A stretch of 64,000 nt of DNA from assembly GCA_963691655.1 (NCBI GenBank), contig CAVNUY010000030.1, forward strand, positions 62,001-126,000. Direction: 5' to 3'. The DNA comes from Toxonevra muliebris (lineage: Eukaryota; Arthropoda; Insecta; Diptera; Pallopteridae). Under the pieces are notes generated by a model. It searched no databases and was not told where the DNA came from. It saw nothing but the letters and a program-made list of their open reading frames with translations. Positions 29,864-42,460 of this stretch are shown piece by piece. Made by a program: the position numbers and the translations under genes. The stretch's first letter is position 1. Each line of letters starts with the position of its first letter.

Positions 29864-31960
29864 CGAAATTAAAATTCGAAATTAAAATTCGAAATTTAAA
29901 TTCGAAATTTAAATTCGAAATTAAAATTCGAAATTAAAATTCGAAATTGAAATTCGAAATCAAAATTCGAAATTAAAATTCGAAATTAAAATTCGGAATT
30001 AAAATTCGGAATTAAAATTCGAAATTAAAATTCGAAATTAAAATTCGAAATTAAATTCGAATTTAAAATTCGAAATTAAAATTCGAAATTGAAATTCGAA
30101 ATTAAAATTCGAAATTAAAACTCGAAATTAAATTCGAAATTAAAATTCGAAATTTAAATTCGAAATTAAAATTCGAAATTAAAATTCGAAATTGAAATTC
30201 GAAATTAAAATTCGGAATTAAAATTCGAAATTGAAATTCGAAATTAAAGTTCGAAATTAAAATTCGAAATTAAAATTCGAAATTAAAATTCGAAATTAAA
30301 ATTCGAAATTAAAATTCGGAACTAAAATTCGGAATTAAAATTCGGAATTAAAATTCAGAATTAAAATTCGAAATTAAAATTCGAAATTAAAATTCGAAAT
30401 TGAAATTCGGAATTAAAATTCGGAATTAAAATTCGGAATTAAAATTCGGAATTAAAATTCGGAAATAAAATTCGGAATTAAAATTCGAAATTGAAATTCG
30501 AAATTAAAATTCGAAATTAAAATTCGAAATTAAAATTCGAAATTAAAATTCGAAATTAAAATTCGAAATTAAAATTCGAAATTTAAATTCGAAATTTAAA
30601 TTCGAAATTAAAATTCGAAATTAAAATTCGAAATTGAAATTCGAAATTAAAATTCGAAATTAAAATTCGAAATTAAAATTCGGAATTAAAATTCGGAATT
30701 TAAATTCGAAATTAAAATTCGAAATAAAAATTCGAAATTAAATTCGAAATTAAATTCGAAATTAAAATTCGAAATTAAATTTCGAAATTAAAATTCGAAA
30801 TTAAAATTCGAAATTGAAACTCGAAATTAAAATTCGAAATTGAAATTCGAAATTAAACTTCGAAATTAAAATTCGAAATTAAAATTCGAAATTGAAATTC
30901 GAAATTAAAATTCGAAATTGAAATTCGAAATTAAAATTCGAAATTAAAATTCGAAATTAAAATTCGAAATTAAAATTCGAAATTAAAATTCGAAATTGAA
31001 ATTCGAAATTAAAATTCGAAATTGAAATTCGAAATTAAAATTCGAAATTTAAATTCGAAATTGAAATTCGGAATTAAAATTCGAAATTGAAATTCGAAAA
31101 TAAAATTCGAAATTAAAATTCGAAATTAAAATTCGGAATTAAAATTCGGAATTAAAATTCGAAATTAAAATTCGAAATTGAAATTCGAAATTAAAATTCG
31201 AAATTGAAATTCGAAATTAAAATTCGAAATTAAAATTCGAAATTAAAATTCGAAATTAAAATTCGGAATTAAAATTCGGAATTAAAATTCGAAATTGAAA
31301 TTCGAAATTAAAATTCGAAATTAAAATTCGAAATTAAAATTCGAAATTGAAATTCGAAACTAAAATTCGAAATTGAAACTCGAAATTAAAATTCGAAATT
31401 GAAATTCGAAATTAAAATTCGAAATTAAAATTCGAAATTAAAATTCGAAATTAAAATTCGGAATTAAAATTCGGAATTAAAATTCGAAATTGAAATTCGA
31501 AATTAAAATTCGAAATTAAAATTCGAAATTAAAATTCGAAATTGAAATTCGAAACTAAAATTCGAAATTGAAACTCGAAATTAAAATTCGAAATTGAAAT
31601 TCGAAATTAAAATTCGAAATTAAAATTCGAAATTAAAATTCGAAATTAAAATTCGGAATTAAAATTCGAAATTAAAATTCGAAATTGAAATTCGAAATTA
31701 AAATTCGAAATTAAAATTCGAAATTAAAATTCGAAATTAAAATTCGAAATTGAAATTCGAAACTAAAATTCGAAATTGAAATTCGAAATTAAAATTCGAA
31801 ATTTAAATTCGAAATTAAAATTCGAAATTGAAATTCGAAATTAAAATTCGAAATTGAAACTCGAAATTAAAATTCGAAATTGAAATTCGAAATTAAAATT
31901 CGAAATTAAAATTCGAAATTTAAATTCGAAATTTAAATTCGAAATTGAAATTCGAAATTA
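29864..31960. repeat. H module copy 5 (GA-rich, class I)
   Basis: Marker AATC is at 29,961 and AAAGTTCG at 30,249. It is class I: near 31,130-31,160 it has paired GGAATTAAAA units as in copies 1, 6 and 7. It is one of the longest copies, with extra GA units before the TTGGGAATT marker at 32,057. Confidence 0.85.
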
Positions 31961-33690
31961 AAATTCGGAATTAAAATTCGGAATTAAAATTCGGAATTAA
32001 AATTCGAAATTAAAATTCGGAATTAAAATTCGGAATTAAAATTCTTAATTAAAATTGGGAATTTAAATTCGGAATTAATATTCGGAATTAAAATTCGGAA
32101 TTAAAATTCGGAATTAAAATTCGGAATTAAAATTCGGAATTAAAATTCGGAATTAAAATTCGGAATTAAAATTCGAAATTAAAATTCGAAATTAAAATTC
32201 GAAATTAAAATTCAGAATTAAAATTCGGAATTAAAATTCGGAATTAAAATTCGTAATTAAAATTCGGAATTAAAATTCGGAACTAAAATTCGAAATTAAA
32301 ATTCGAAATTAAAATTCGAAATTGAAATTCGAAATTGAAATTCGAAATTAAAATTCGAAATTAAAATTCGAAATTGAAATTCGAAATTGAAATTCGAAAT
32401 TAAACTTCGAAATTGAAATTCGTAATTAAAATACGAAATTTAAATTCGAAATTAAAATTCGAAATTAAAATTCGAAATTGAAATTCGAAAATAAAATTCG
32501 AAATTAAAATTCGAAATTAAAATTCGGAATTAAAATTCGAAATTAAAATTCGAAATTAAAATTCGAAATTAAATTCAAAATTAAAATTCGAAATTGAAAC
32601 TCGAAATTAAACTTCGAAATTAAAATTCGAAATTAAAATCAAAATTAAAATTCGAAATTTAAATTCGAAATTAAATTCAAAATTAAAATTCGAAATTTAA
32701 ATTCGAAATTAAAATTCGGAATTAAAATTCGGAATTAAAATTCGGAATTAAATTTCGGAATTAAAATTCGGAATTAAAATTCGGAATTAAAATTCGGAAT
32801 TAAAATTCGGAATTAAAATTCGGAATTAATATTCGGAATTAAAATTCGGAAATAAAATTCGGAGTTAAAATTCGGAATTAAAATTCGGACTTAAAATTCG
32901 GAATTAAATTTCGGAATTAAAATTCGGAATTAAAATTCGGAATTAAAATTCGGAATTAATATTCGGAATTAAATTTCGGAATTAAAATTCGGAATTAAAA
33001 TTCGGAATTAAAATTCGGAATTAAAATTCGGAATTAAAATTCGGAATTAAAATTCGGAATTTATATTCGGAATTAAAATTCGGAATTAAATTTCGGAATT
33101 AAAATTCGGAATTAAAATTCGGAATTAAAATTCGGAATTAAAATTCGGAATTAAAATTTGGAATTAAAATTAGGAGTTAAAATTCGGAATTAAATTTCGG
33201 AATTAAAATTCGGAATTAAAATTCGGAATTAAAATTCGGAATTAAAATTCGGAATTAATATTCGGAATTAAAATTCGGAAATAAAATTCGGAGTTAAAAT
33301 TCGGAATTAAAATTCGGACTTAAATTCGGAATTAAATTTCGGAATTAAAATTCGGAATTAAAATTCGGAATTAAAATTCGGAATTAATATTCGGAATTAA
33401 ATTTCGGAATTAAAATTCGGAATTAAAATTCGGAATTAAAATTCGGAATTAAAATTCGGAATTAAAATTCGGAATTAATATTCGGAATTAAAATTCGGAA
33501 TTAAAATTCGGAATTAAAATTCGGAATTAAAATTCGGAATTAAAATTCGGAATTAAAATTCGGAATTAAAATTCGGAATTAATATTCGGAATTAAAATTC
33601 GGAATTAAAATTCGGAGTTAAAATTCGGAATTAAAATTCGGAATTAAAATTCGGAATTAAAATTCGGAATTAATATTCGGAATTAAAATT
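31960..33690. repeat. Domain between H copies 5 and 6 (copy of 35.4-37.1 kb)
   Basis: TTGGGAATT at 32,057, TACGAAATT at 32,434 and GGACTT at 32,890 each recur exactly 3,450 bp downstream (35,507; 35,884; 36,340). A second GGACTT lies at 33,319, 429 bp after the first, as in the 7.5-7.9 kb pair. Two 12-bp units with TTCAAAATT lie near 32,575 and 32,680. One difference is a CGTAATT unit near 32,421 where the downstream copy has CGAAATT. Confidence 0.85.
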
Positions 33691-35410
33691 CGAAATTAAA
33701 ATTCGAAATTAAAATTCGAAATTTAAATTCGAAATTTAAATTCGAAATTAAAATTCGAAATTAAAATTCGAAATTGAAATTCGAAATCAAAATTCGAAAT
33801 TAAAATTCGAAATTAAAATTCGGAATTAAAATTCGGAATTAAAATTCGAAATTAAAATTCGAAATTAAAATTCGAAATTAAATTCGAAATTAAAATTCGA
33901 AATTAAAATTCGAAATTGAAATTCGAAATTAAAATTCGAAATTAAAACTCGAAATTAAATTCGAAATTAAAATTCGAAATTTAAATTCGAAATTAAAATT
34001 CGAAATTAAAATTCGAAATTGAAATTCGAAATTAAAATTCGGAATTAAAATTCGAAATTGAAATTCGAAATTAAAGTTCGAAATTAAAATTCGAAATTAA
34101 AATTCGAAATTAAAATTCGAAATTAAAATTCGAAATTAAAATTCGGAACTAAAATTCGGAATTAAAATTCGGAATTAAAATTCAGAATTAAAATTCGAAA
34201 TTAAAATTCGAAATTAAAATTCGAAATTGAAATTCGGAATTAAAATTCGGAATTAAAATTCGGAATTAAAATTCGGAATTAAAATTCGGAAATAAAATTC
34301 GGAATTAAAATTCGAAATTGAAATTCGAAATTAAAATTCGAAATTAAAATTCGAAATTAAAATTCGAAATTAAAATTCGAAATTAAAATTCGAAATTAAA
34401 ATTCGAAATTTAAATTCGAAATTTAAATTCGAAATTAAAATTCGAAATTAAAATTCGAAATTGAAATTCGAAATTAAAATTCGAAATTAAAATTCGAAAT
34501 TAAAATTCGGAATTAAAATTCGGAATTTAAATTCGAAATTAAAATTCGAAATAAAAATTCGAAATTAAATTCGAAATTAAATTCGAAATTAAAATTCGAA
34601 ATTAAATTTCGAAATTAAAATTCGAAATTAAAATTCGAAATTGAAACTCGAAATTAAAATTCGAAATTGAAATTCGAAATTAAACTTCGAAATTAAAATT
34701 CGAAATTAAAATTCGAAATTGAAATTCGAAATTAAAATTCGAAATTGAAATTCGAAATTAAAATTCGAAATTAAAATTCGAAATTAAAATTCGAAATTAA
34801 AATTCGAAATTAAAATTCGAAATTGAAATTCGAAATTAAAATTCGAAATTGAAATTCGAAATTAAAATTCGAAATTTAAATTCGAAATTGAAATTCGGAA
34901 TTAAAATTCGAAATTGAAATTCGAAAATAAAATTCGAAATTAAAATTCGAAATTAAAATTCGGAATTAAAATTCGGAATTAAAATTCGAAATTAAAATTC
35001 GAAATTGAAATTCGAAATTAAAATTCGAAATTGAAATTCGAAATTAAAATTCGAAATTAAAATTCGAAATTAAAATTCGAAATTAAAATTCGGAATTAAA
35101 ATTCGGAATTAAAATTCGAAATTGAAATTCGAAATTAAAATTCGAAATTAAAATTCGAAATTAAAATTCGAAATTGAAATTCGAAACTAAAATTCGAAAT
35201 TGAAACTCGAAATTAAAATTCGAAATTGAAATTCGAAATTAAAATTCGAAATTAAAATTCGAAATTAAAATTCGAAATTGAAATTCGAAATTAAAATTCG
35301 AAATTGAAACTCGAAATTAAAATTCGAAATTGAAATTCGAAATTAAAATTCGAAATTAAAATTCGAAATTTAAATTCGAAATTTAAATTCGAAATTGAAA
35401 TTCGAAATTA
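33691..35410. repeat. H module copy 6 (GA-rich, class I)
   Basis: Marker AATC is at 33,788 and AAAGTTCG at 34,076. It is only 3,827 bp after copy 5, whereas other neighbouring copies are 5.9-8.1 kb apart. With its flank it looks like a direct duplication of copy 5 plus flank. Confidence 0.85.
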
Positions 35411-37194
35411 AAATTCGGAATTAAAATTCGGAATTAAAAATCGGAATTAAAATTCGAAATTAAAATTCGGAATTAAAATTCGGAATTAAAATTCTTAATT
35501 AAAATTGGGAATTTAAATTCGGAATTAATATTCGGAATTAAAATTCGGAATTAAAATTCGGAATTAAAATTCGGAATTAAAATTCGGAATTAAAATTCGG
35601 AATTAAAATTCGGAATTAAAATTCGAAATTAAAATTCGAAATTAAAATTCGAAATTAAAATTCAGAATTAAAATTCGGAATTAAAATTCGGAATTAAAAT
35701 TCGTAATTAAAATTCGGAATTAAAATTCGGAACTAAAATTCGAAATTAAAATTCGAAATTAAAATTCGAAATTGAAATTCGAAATTGAAATTCGAAATTA
35801 AAATTCGAAATTAAAATTCGAAATTGAAATTCGAAATTGAAATTCGAAATTAAACTTCGAAATTGAAATTCGAAATTAAAATACGAAATTTAAATTCGAA
35901 ATTAAAATTCGAAATTAAAATTCGAAATTGAAATTCGAAAATAAAATTCGAAATTAAAATTCGAAATTAAAATTCGGAATTAAAATTCGAAATTAAAATT
36001 CGAAATTAAAATTCGAAATTAAATTCAAAATTAAAATTCGAAATTGAAACTCGAAATTAAACTTCGAAATTAAAATTCGAAATTAAAATCAAAATTAAAA
36101 TTCGAAATTTAAATTCGAAATTAAATTCAAAATTAAAATTCGAAATTTAAATTCGAAATTAAAATTCGGAATTAAAATTCGGAATTAAAATTCGGAATTA
36201 AATTTCGGAATTAAAATTCGGAATTAAAATTCGGAATTAAAATTCGGAATTAAAATTCGGAATTAAAATTCGGAATTAATATTCGGAATTAAAATTCGGA
36301 AATAAAATTCGGAGTTAAAATTCGGAATTAAAATTCGGACTTAAAATTCGGAATTAAATTTCGGAATTAAAATTCGGAATTAAAATTCGGAATTAAAATT
36401 CGGAATTAAAATTCGGAATTAATATTCGGAATTAAATTTCGGAATTAAAATTCGGAATTAAAATTCGGAATTAAAATTCGGAATTAAAATTCGGAATTAA
36501 AATTCGGAATTAAAATTCGGAATTAAAATTCGGAATTTATATTCGGAATTAAAATTCGGAATTAAATTTCGGAATTAAAATTCGGAATTAAAATTCGGAA
36601 TTAAAATTCGGAATTAAAATTCGGAATTAAAATTCGGAATTAAAATTCGGAATTAAATTTCGGAATTAAAATTCGGAATTAAAATTCGGAATTAAAATTC
36701 GGAATTAAAATTCGGAATTAAAATTCGGAATTAAAATTCGGAATTAATATTCGGAATTAAAATTCGGAATTAAAATTCGGAGTTAAAATTCGGAATTAAA
36801 ATTCGGACTTAAAATTCGGAATTAAATTTCGGAATTAAAATTCGGAATTAAAATTCGGAATTAAAATTCGGAATTAATATTCGGAATTAAAATTCGGAAA
36901 TAAAATTCGGAGTTAAAATTCGGAATTAAAATTCGGACTTAAAATTCGGAATTAAATTTCGGAATTAAAATTCGGAATTAAAATTCGGAATTAAAATTCG
37001 GAATTAATATTCGGAATTAAATTTCGGAATTAAAATTCGGAATTAAAATTCGGAATTAAAATTCGGAATTAAAATTCGGAATTAAAATTCGGAATTAAAA
37101 TTCGGAATTTATATTCGGAATTAAAATTCGGAATTAAAATTCGGAATTAAAATTCGGAATTAAAATTCGGAATTAAAATTCGGAATTAAAATTC
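35410..37194. repeat. Domain between H copy 6 and the third GAG block
   Basis: GG units at 35,410-35,620, GA units to about 36,160, then GG units to the block. TTGGGAATT at 35,507, TACGAAATT at 35,884 and GGACTT at 36,340 match 32.0-32.9 kb at 3,450 bp offset. Two more GGACTT units at 36,808 and 36,938 are 130 bp (10 units) apart, indicating small local amplification of the GGAGTT-GGAATT-GGACTT set. Confidence 0.8.
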
Positions 37195-38815
37195 GGAGTT
37201 AAAATTCGGAGTTAAAATTCGGAGTTAAAATTCGGAGTTAAATTTCGGAATTAAAATTCGGAATTAAAATTCGGAGTTAAAATTCGGAGTTAAAATTCGG
37301 AGTTAAATTTCGGAATTAAAATTCGGAATTAAAATTCGGAGTTAAAATTCGGAGTTAAAATTCGGAGTTAAATTTCGAAATTAAAATTCGGAATTAAAAT
37401 TCGGAATTAAAATTCGGAGTTAAAATTCGGAGTTAAAATTCGGAGTTAAAATTCGGAGTTAAATTTCGGAATTAAAATTCGGAATTAAAATTCGGAGTTA
37501 AATTTCGGAATTAAAATTCGGAATTAAAATTCGGAATTAAAATTCGGAGTTAAAATTCGGAGTTAAAATTCGGAATTAAAATTCGGAGTTAAAATTCGGA
37601 GTTAAAATTCGGAGTTAAAATTCGGAGTTAAAATTCGGAGTTAAAATTCGGAGCTAAATTTCGGAATTAAAATTCGGAATTAAAATTCGGAGTTAAAATT
37701 CGGAGTTAAAATTCGGAGTTAAAATTCGGAGTTAAAATTCGGAGTTAAAATTCGGAGTTAAAATTCGGAGTTAAAATTCGGAGTTAAAATTCGGAATTAA
37801 ATTTCGGAGTTAAAATTCGGAATTAGAATTCGGAGTTAAAATTCGGAATTAAAATTCGGAATTAAAATTCGGAGTTAAAATTCGGAGTTAAATTTCGGAA
37901 TTAAAATTCGGAATTAAAATTCGGAATTAAAATTCGGAGTTAAAATTCGGAGTTAAAATTCGGAGTTAAAATTCGGAGTTAAATTTCGGAATTAAAATTC
38001 GGAATTAAAATTCGGAGTTAAAATTTGGAGTTAAAATTCGGAGTTAAAATTCGGAGTTAAAATTCGGAATTAAATTTCGGAATTAAAATTCGGAATTAAA
38101 ATTCGGAGTTAAAATTCGGAGTTAAAATTCGGAGTTAAAATTCGGAGTTAAAATTCGGAGTTAAATTTCGGAATTAAAATTCGGAATTAAAATTCGGAGT
38201 TAAAATTCGGAGTTAAATTTCGGAATTAAAATTCGGAATTAAAATTCGGAATTAAAATTCGGAGTTAAAATTCGGAGTTAAAATTCGGAATTAAATTTCG
38301 GAGTTAAAATTCGGAGTTAAAATTCGGAGTTAAAATTCGGAATTAAAATTCGGAATTAAAATTCGGAATTAAAATTCGGAATTAAAATTCGGAATTAAAA
38401 TTCGAAATTAAAATTCGGAATTAAAATTCGGAATTAAAATTCGGAGTTAAAATTCGGAGTTAAAATTCGGAATTAAATTTCGGAGTTAAAATTCGGAATT
38501 AAAATTCGGAATTAAAATTCGGAGTTAAAATTCGGAGTTAAAATTCGGAATTGAAATTCGGAGTTAAAATTCGGAATTAAATTTCGGAATTAAAATTCGG
38601 AATTAAAATTCGGAGTTAAAATTAAGAGTTAAAATTCGGAGTTAAATTTCGGAATTAAATTTCGGAGTTAAAATTCGGAATTAAAATTCGGAATTAAAAT
38701 TCGGAGTTAAAATTCGGATTTAAAATTCGGAATTAAATTTCGGAATTAAAATTCGGAGTTAAATTTCGGAATTAAAATTCGGAATTAAAATTCGGAATTA
38801 AAATTCGGAGTTAAA
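37195..38815. repeat. GAG block (third of three, complete)
   Basis: Dominated by GGAGTT units with the same private marks as the block at 26,330-28,080 (GGAGCTAAA at 37,654, TTAGAATTC at 37,826, AAGAGTT near 38,625). It is slightly shorter, lacking some units near the right end. A CGAAATT unit at about 37,377 and a GGAATTGAAA unit near 38,548 are differences from the second block. Confidence 0.9.
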
Positions 38816-40573
38816 ATTCGGAATTAAAATTCGGAATTAAAATTAGGAATTAAAATTCGGAATTAAAATTCGGAATTAATATTCGGAATTAAAATTCGGA
38901 ATTAAAATTCGGAATTAAAATTCGGAATTAATATTCGGAATTAAAATTCGGAATTAAAATTCGGAATTAAAATTCGGAATTAAAATTCGGAATTAAAATT
39001 CGGAATTAAAATTCGGAATTAAAATTCGGAATTAAAATTCGGAATTAAAATTCGTAATTAAAATTCGGAATTAAAATTCGGAACTAAAATTCGAAATTAA
39101 AATTCGAAATTGAAATTCGGAATTAAAGTTCGGAATTAAAATTCTTAATTAAAATTCGAAATTAAAATTCGGAACTAAAATTCGGAATTAAAATTCGGAA
39201 TTAAAATTCGGAATTAAAATTCGGAATTAAAATTCGAAATTAAAATTCGAAATTGAAATTCGGAATTAAAATTCGGAATTAAAATTCGGAAATAAAATTC
39301 GGAATTAAAATTCGAAATTGAAATTCGAAATTAAAATTCGAAATTAAAATTCGAAATTAAAATTCGGAATTAAAATTCGAAATTAAAATTCGAAATTAAA
39401 ATTCGAAATTGAAATTCGGAATTAAAATTCGGAATTAAAATTCGGAATTAAAATTCGGAAATAAAATTCGGAATTAAAATTCGAAATTGAAATTCGAAAT
39501 TAAAATTCGAAATTAAAATTCGAAATTAAAATTCGAAATTAAATTTCGAAATTTAAATTCGAAATTTAAATTCGGAATTAAAATTCGGAATTAAAATTCG
39601 GAATTAAAATTCGGAATTAAAATTCGGAATTAATATTCGGAATTAAAATTCGGAATTAAAATTCGGAATTAAAATTCGGAATTAAAATTCGGAATTAAAA
39701 TTCGGAATTAAAATTCGGAATTAAAATTCGGAATTAAAATTCGGAATTAATATTCGGAATTAAAATTCGGAATTAAAATTCGGAATTAAAATTCGGAATT
39801 AATATTCGGAATTAAAATTCGGAATTAAAATTCGGAATTAAAATTCGGAATTAAAATTCGGAATTAAAATTCGGAATTAAAATTCGGAATTAAAATTCGG
39901 AATTAAAATTCGGAATTAATATTCGGAATTAAAATTCGGAATTAAAATTCGGAATTAATATTCGGAATTAAAATTCGGAATTAAAATTCGGAATTAAAAT
40001 TCGGAATTAAAATTCGGAATTAAAATTCGGAATTAAAATTTGGAATTAAAATTAGGAGTTAAAATTCGGAATTAAATTTCGGAATTAAAATTCGGAATTA
40101 AAATTCGGAATTAAAATTCGGAATTAAAATTCGGAATTAATATTCGGAATTAAAATTCGGAAATAAAATTCGGAGTTAAAATTCGGAATTAAAATTCGGA
40201 CTTAAAATTCGGAATTAAATTTCGGAATTAAAATTCGGAATTAAAATTCGGAATTAAAATTCGGAATTAATATTCGGAATTAAATTTCGGAATTAAAATT
40301 CGGAATTAAAATTCGGAATTAATATTCGGAATTAAAATTCGGAATTAAAATTCGGAATTAATATTCGGAATTAAAATTCGGAATTAAAATTCGGAATTAA
40401 AATTCGGAATTAAAATTCGGAATTAAAATTCGGAATTAAAATTCGGAATTAAAATTCGGAATTAATATTCGGAATTAAAATTCGGAATTAAAATTCGGAG
40501 TTAAAATTCGGAATTAAAATTCGGAATTAAAATTCGGAATTAAAATTCGGAATTAATATTCGGAATTAAAATT
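38815..40573. repeat. Flank of the third GAG block, GG-rich with a mixed patch
   Basis: Same order of marks as 28,080-29,863: TTAGG near 38,844, AAAGTTCGG at 39,128, TTCTTAATT near 39,144, TTTGG and TTAGGAGTT near 40,040-40,055, and GGACTT at 40,201. The offset to the earlier copy has dropped to about 10,710-10,723 bp, so several units were lost or gained in between. Confidence 0.85.
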
Positions 40574-42460
40574 CGAAATTAAAATTCGAAATTAAAATTC
40601 GAAATTTAAATTCGAAATTTAAATTCGAAATTAAAATTCGAAATTAAAATTCGAAATTGAAATTCGAAATCAAAATTCGAAATTAAAATTCGAAATTAAA
40701 ATTCGGAATTAAAATTCGGAATTAAAATTCGAAATTAAAATTCGAAATTAAAATTCGAAATTAAATTCGAAATTAAAATTCGAAATTAAAATTCGAAATT
40801 GAAATTCGAAATTAAAATTCGAAATTAAAACTCGAAATTAAATTCGAAATTAAAATTCGAAATTTAAATTCGAAATTAAAATTCGAAATTAAAATTCGAA
40901 ATTGAAATTCGAAATTAAAATTCGGAATTAAAATTCGAAATTGAAATTCGAAATTAAAGTTCGAAATTAAAATTCGAAATTAAAATTCGAAATTAAAATT
41001 CGAAATTAAAATTCGAAATTAAAATTCGGAACTAAAATTCGGAATTAAAATTCGGAATTAAAATTCAGAATTAAAATTCGAAATTAAAATTCGAAATTAA
41101 AATTCGAAATTGAAATTTGGAATTAAAATTCGGAATTAAAATTCGGAATTAAAATTCGGAATTAAAATTCGGAAATAAAATTCGGAATTAAAATTCGAAA
41201 TTGAAATTCGAAATTAAAATTCGAAATTAAAATTCGAAATTAAAATTCGAAATTAAAATTCGAAATTAAAATTCGAAATTAAAATTCGAAATTTAAATTC
41301 GAAATTTAAATTCGAAATTAAAATTCGAAATTAAAATTCGAAATTGAAATTCGAAATTAAAATTCGAAATTAAAATTCGAAATTAAAATTCGGAATTAAA
41401 ATTCGGAATTTAAATTCGAAATTAAAATTCGAAATAAAAATTCGAAATTAAATTCGAAATTAAATTCGAAATTAAAATTCGAAATTAAATTTCGAAATTA
41501 AAATTCGAAATTAAAATTCGAAATTGAAACTCGAAATTAAAATTCGAAATTGAAATTCGAAATTAAACTTCGAAATTAAAATTCGAAATTAAAATTCGAA
41601 ATTGAAATTCGAAATTAAAATTCGAAATTGAAATTCGAAATTAAAATTCGAAATTAAAATTCGAAATTAAAATTCGAAATTAAAATTCGAAATTAAAATT
41701 CGAAATTGAAATTCGAAATTAAAATTCGAAATTGAAATTCGAAATTAAAATTCGAAATTTAAATTCGAAATTGAAATTCGGAATTAAAATTCGAAATTGA
41801 AATTCGAAAATAAAATTCGAAATTAAAATTCGAAATTAAAATTCGGAATTAAAATTCGGAATTAAAATTCGAAATTAAAATTCGAAATTGAAATTCGAAA
41901 TTAAAATTCGAAATTGAAATTCGAAATTAAAATTCGAAATTAAAATTCGAAATTAAAATTCGAAATTAAAATTCGGAATTAAAATTCGGAATTAAAATTC
42001 GAAATTGAAATTCGAAATTAAAATTCGAAATTAAAATTCGAAATTAAAATTCGAAATTGAAATTCGAAACTAAAATTCGAAATTGAAACTCGAAATTAAA
42101 ATTCGAAATTGAAATTCGAAATTAAAATTCGAAATTAAAATTCGAAATTAAAATTCGAAATTAAAATTCGGAATTAAAATTCGGAATTAAAATTCGAAAT
42201 TGAAATTCGAAATTAAAATTCGAAATTAAAATTCGAAATTAAAATTCGAAATTGAAATTCGAAATTAAAATTCGAAATTGAAATTCGAAATTAAAATTCG
42301 AAATTTAAATTCGAAATTAAAATTCGAAATTGAAATTCGAAATTAAAATTCGAAATTGAAACTCGAAATTAAAATTCGAAATTGAAATTCGAAATTAAAA
42401 TTCGAAATTAAAATTCGAAATTTAAATTCGAAATTTAAATTCGAAATTGAAATTCGAAAT
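40574..42460. repeat. H module copy 7 (GA-rich, class I)
   Basis: Marker AATC is at 40,671 and AAAGTTCG at 40,959. A TTTGG variant near 41,117 is private to this copy. Class I by the paired GGAATTAAAA units near 41,845-41,865. It is the last H module in the window. Confidence 0.85.
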
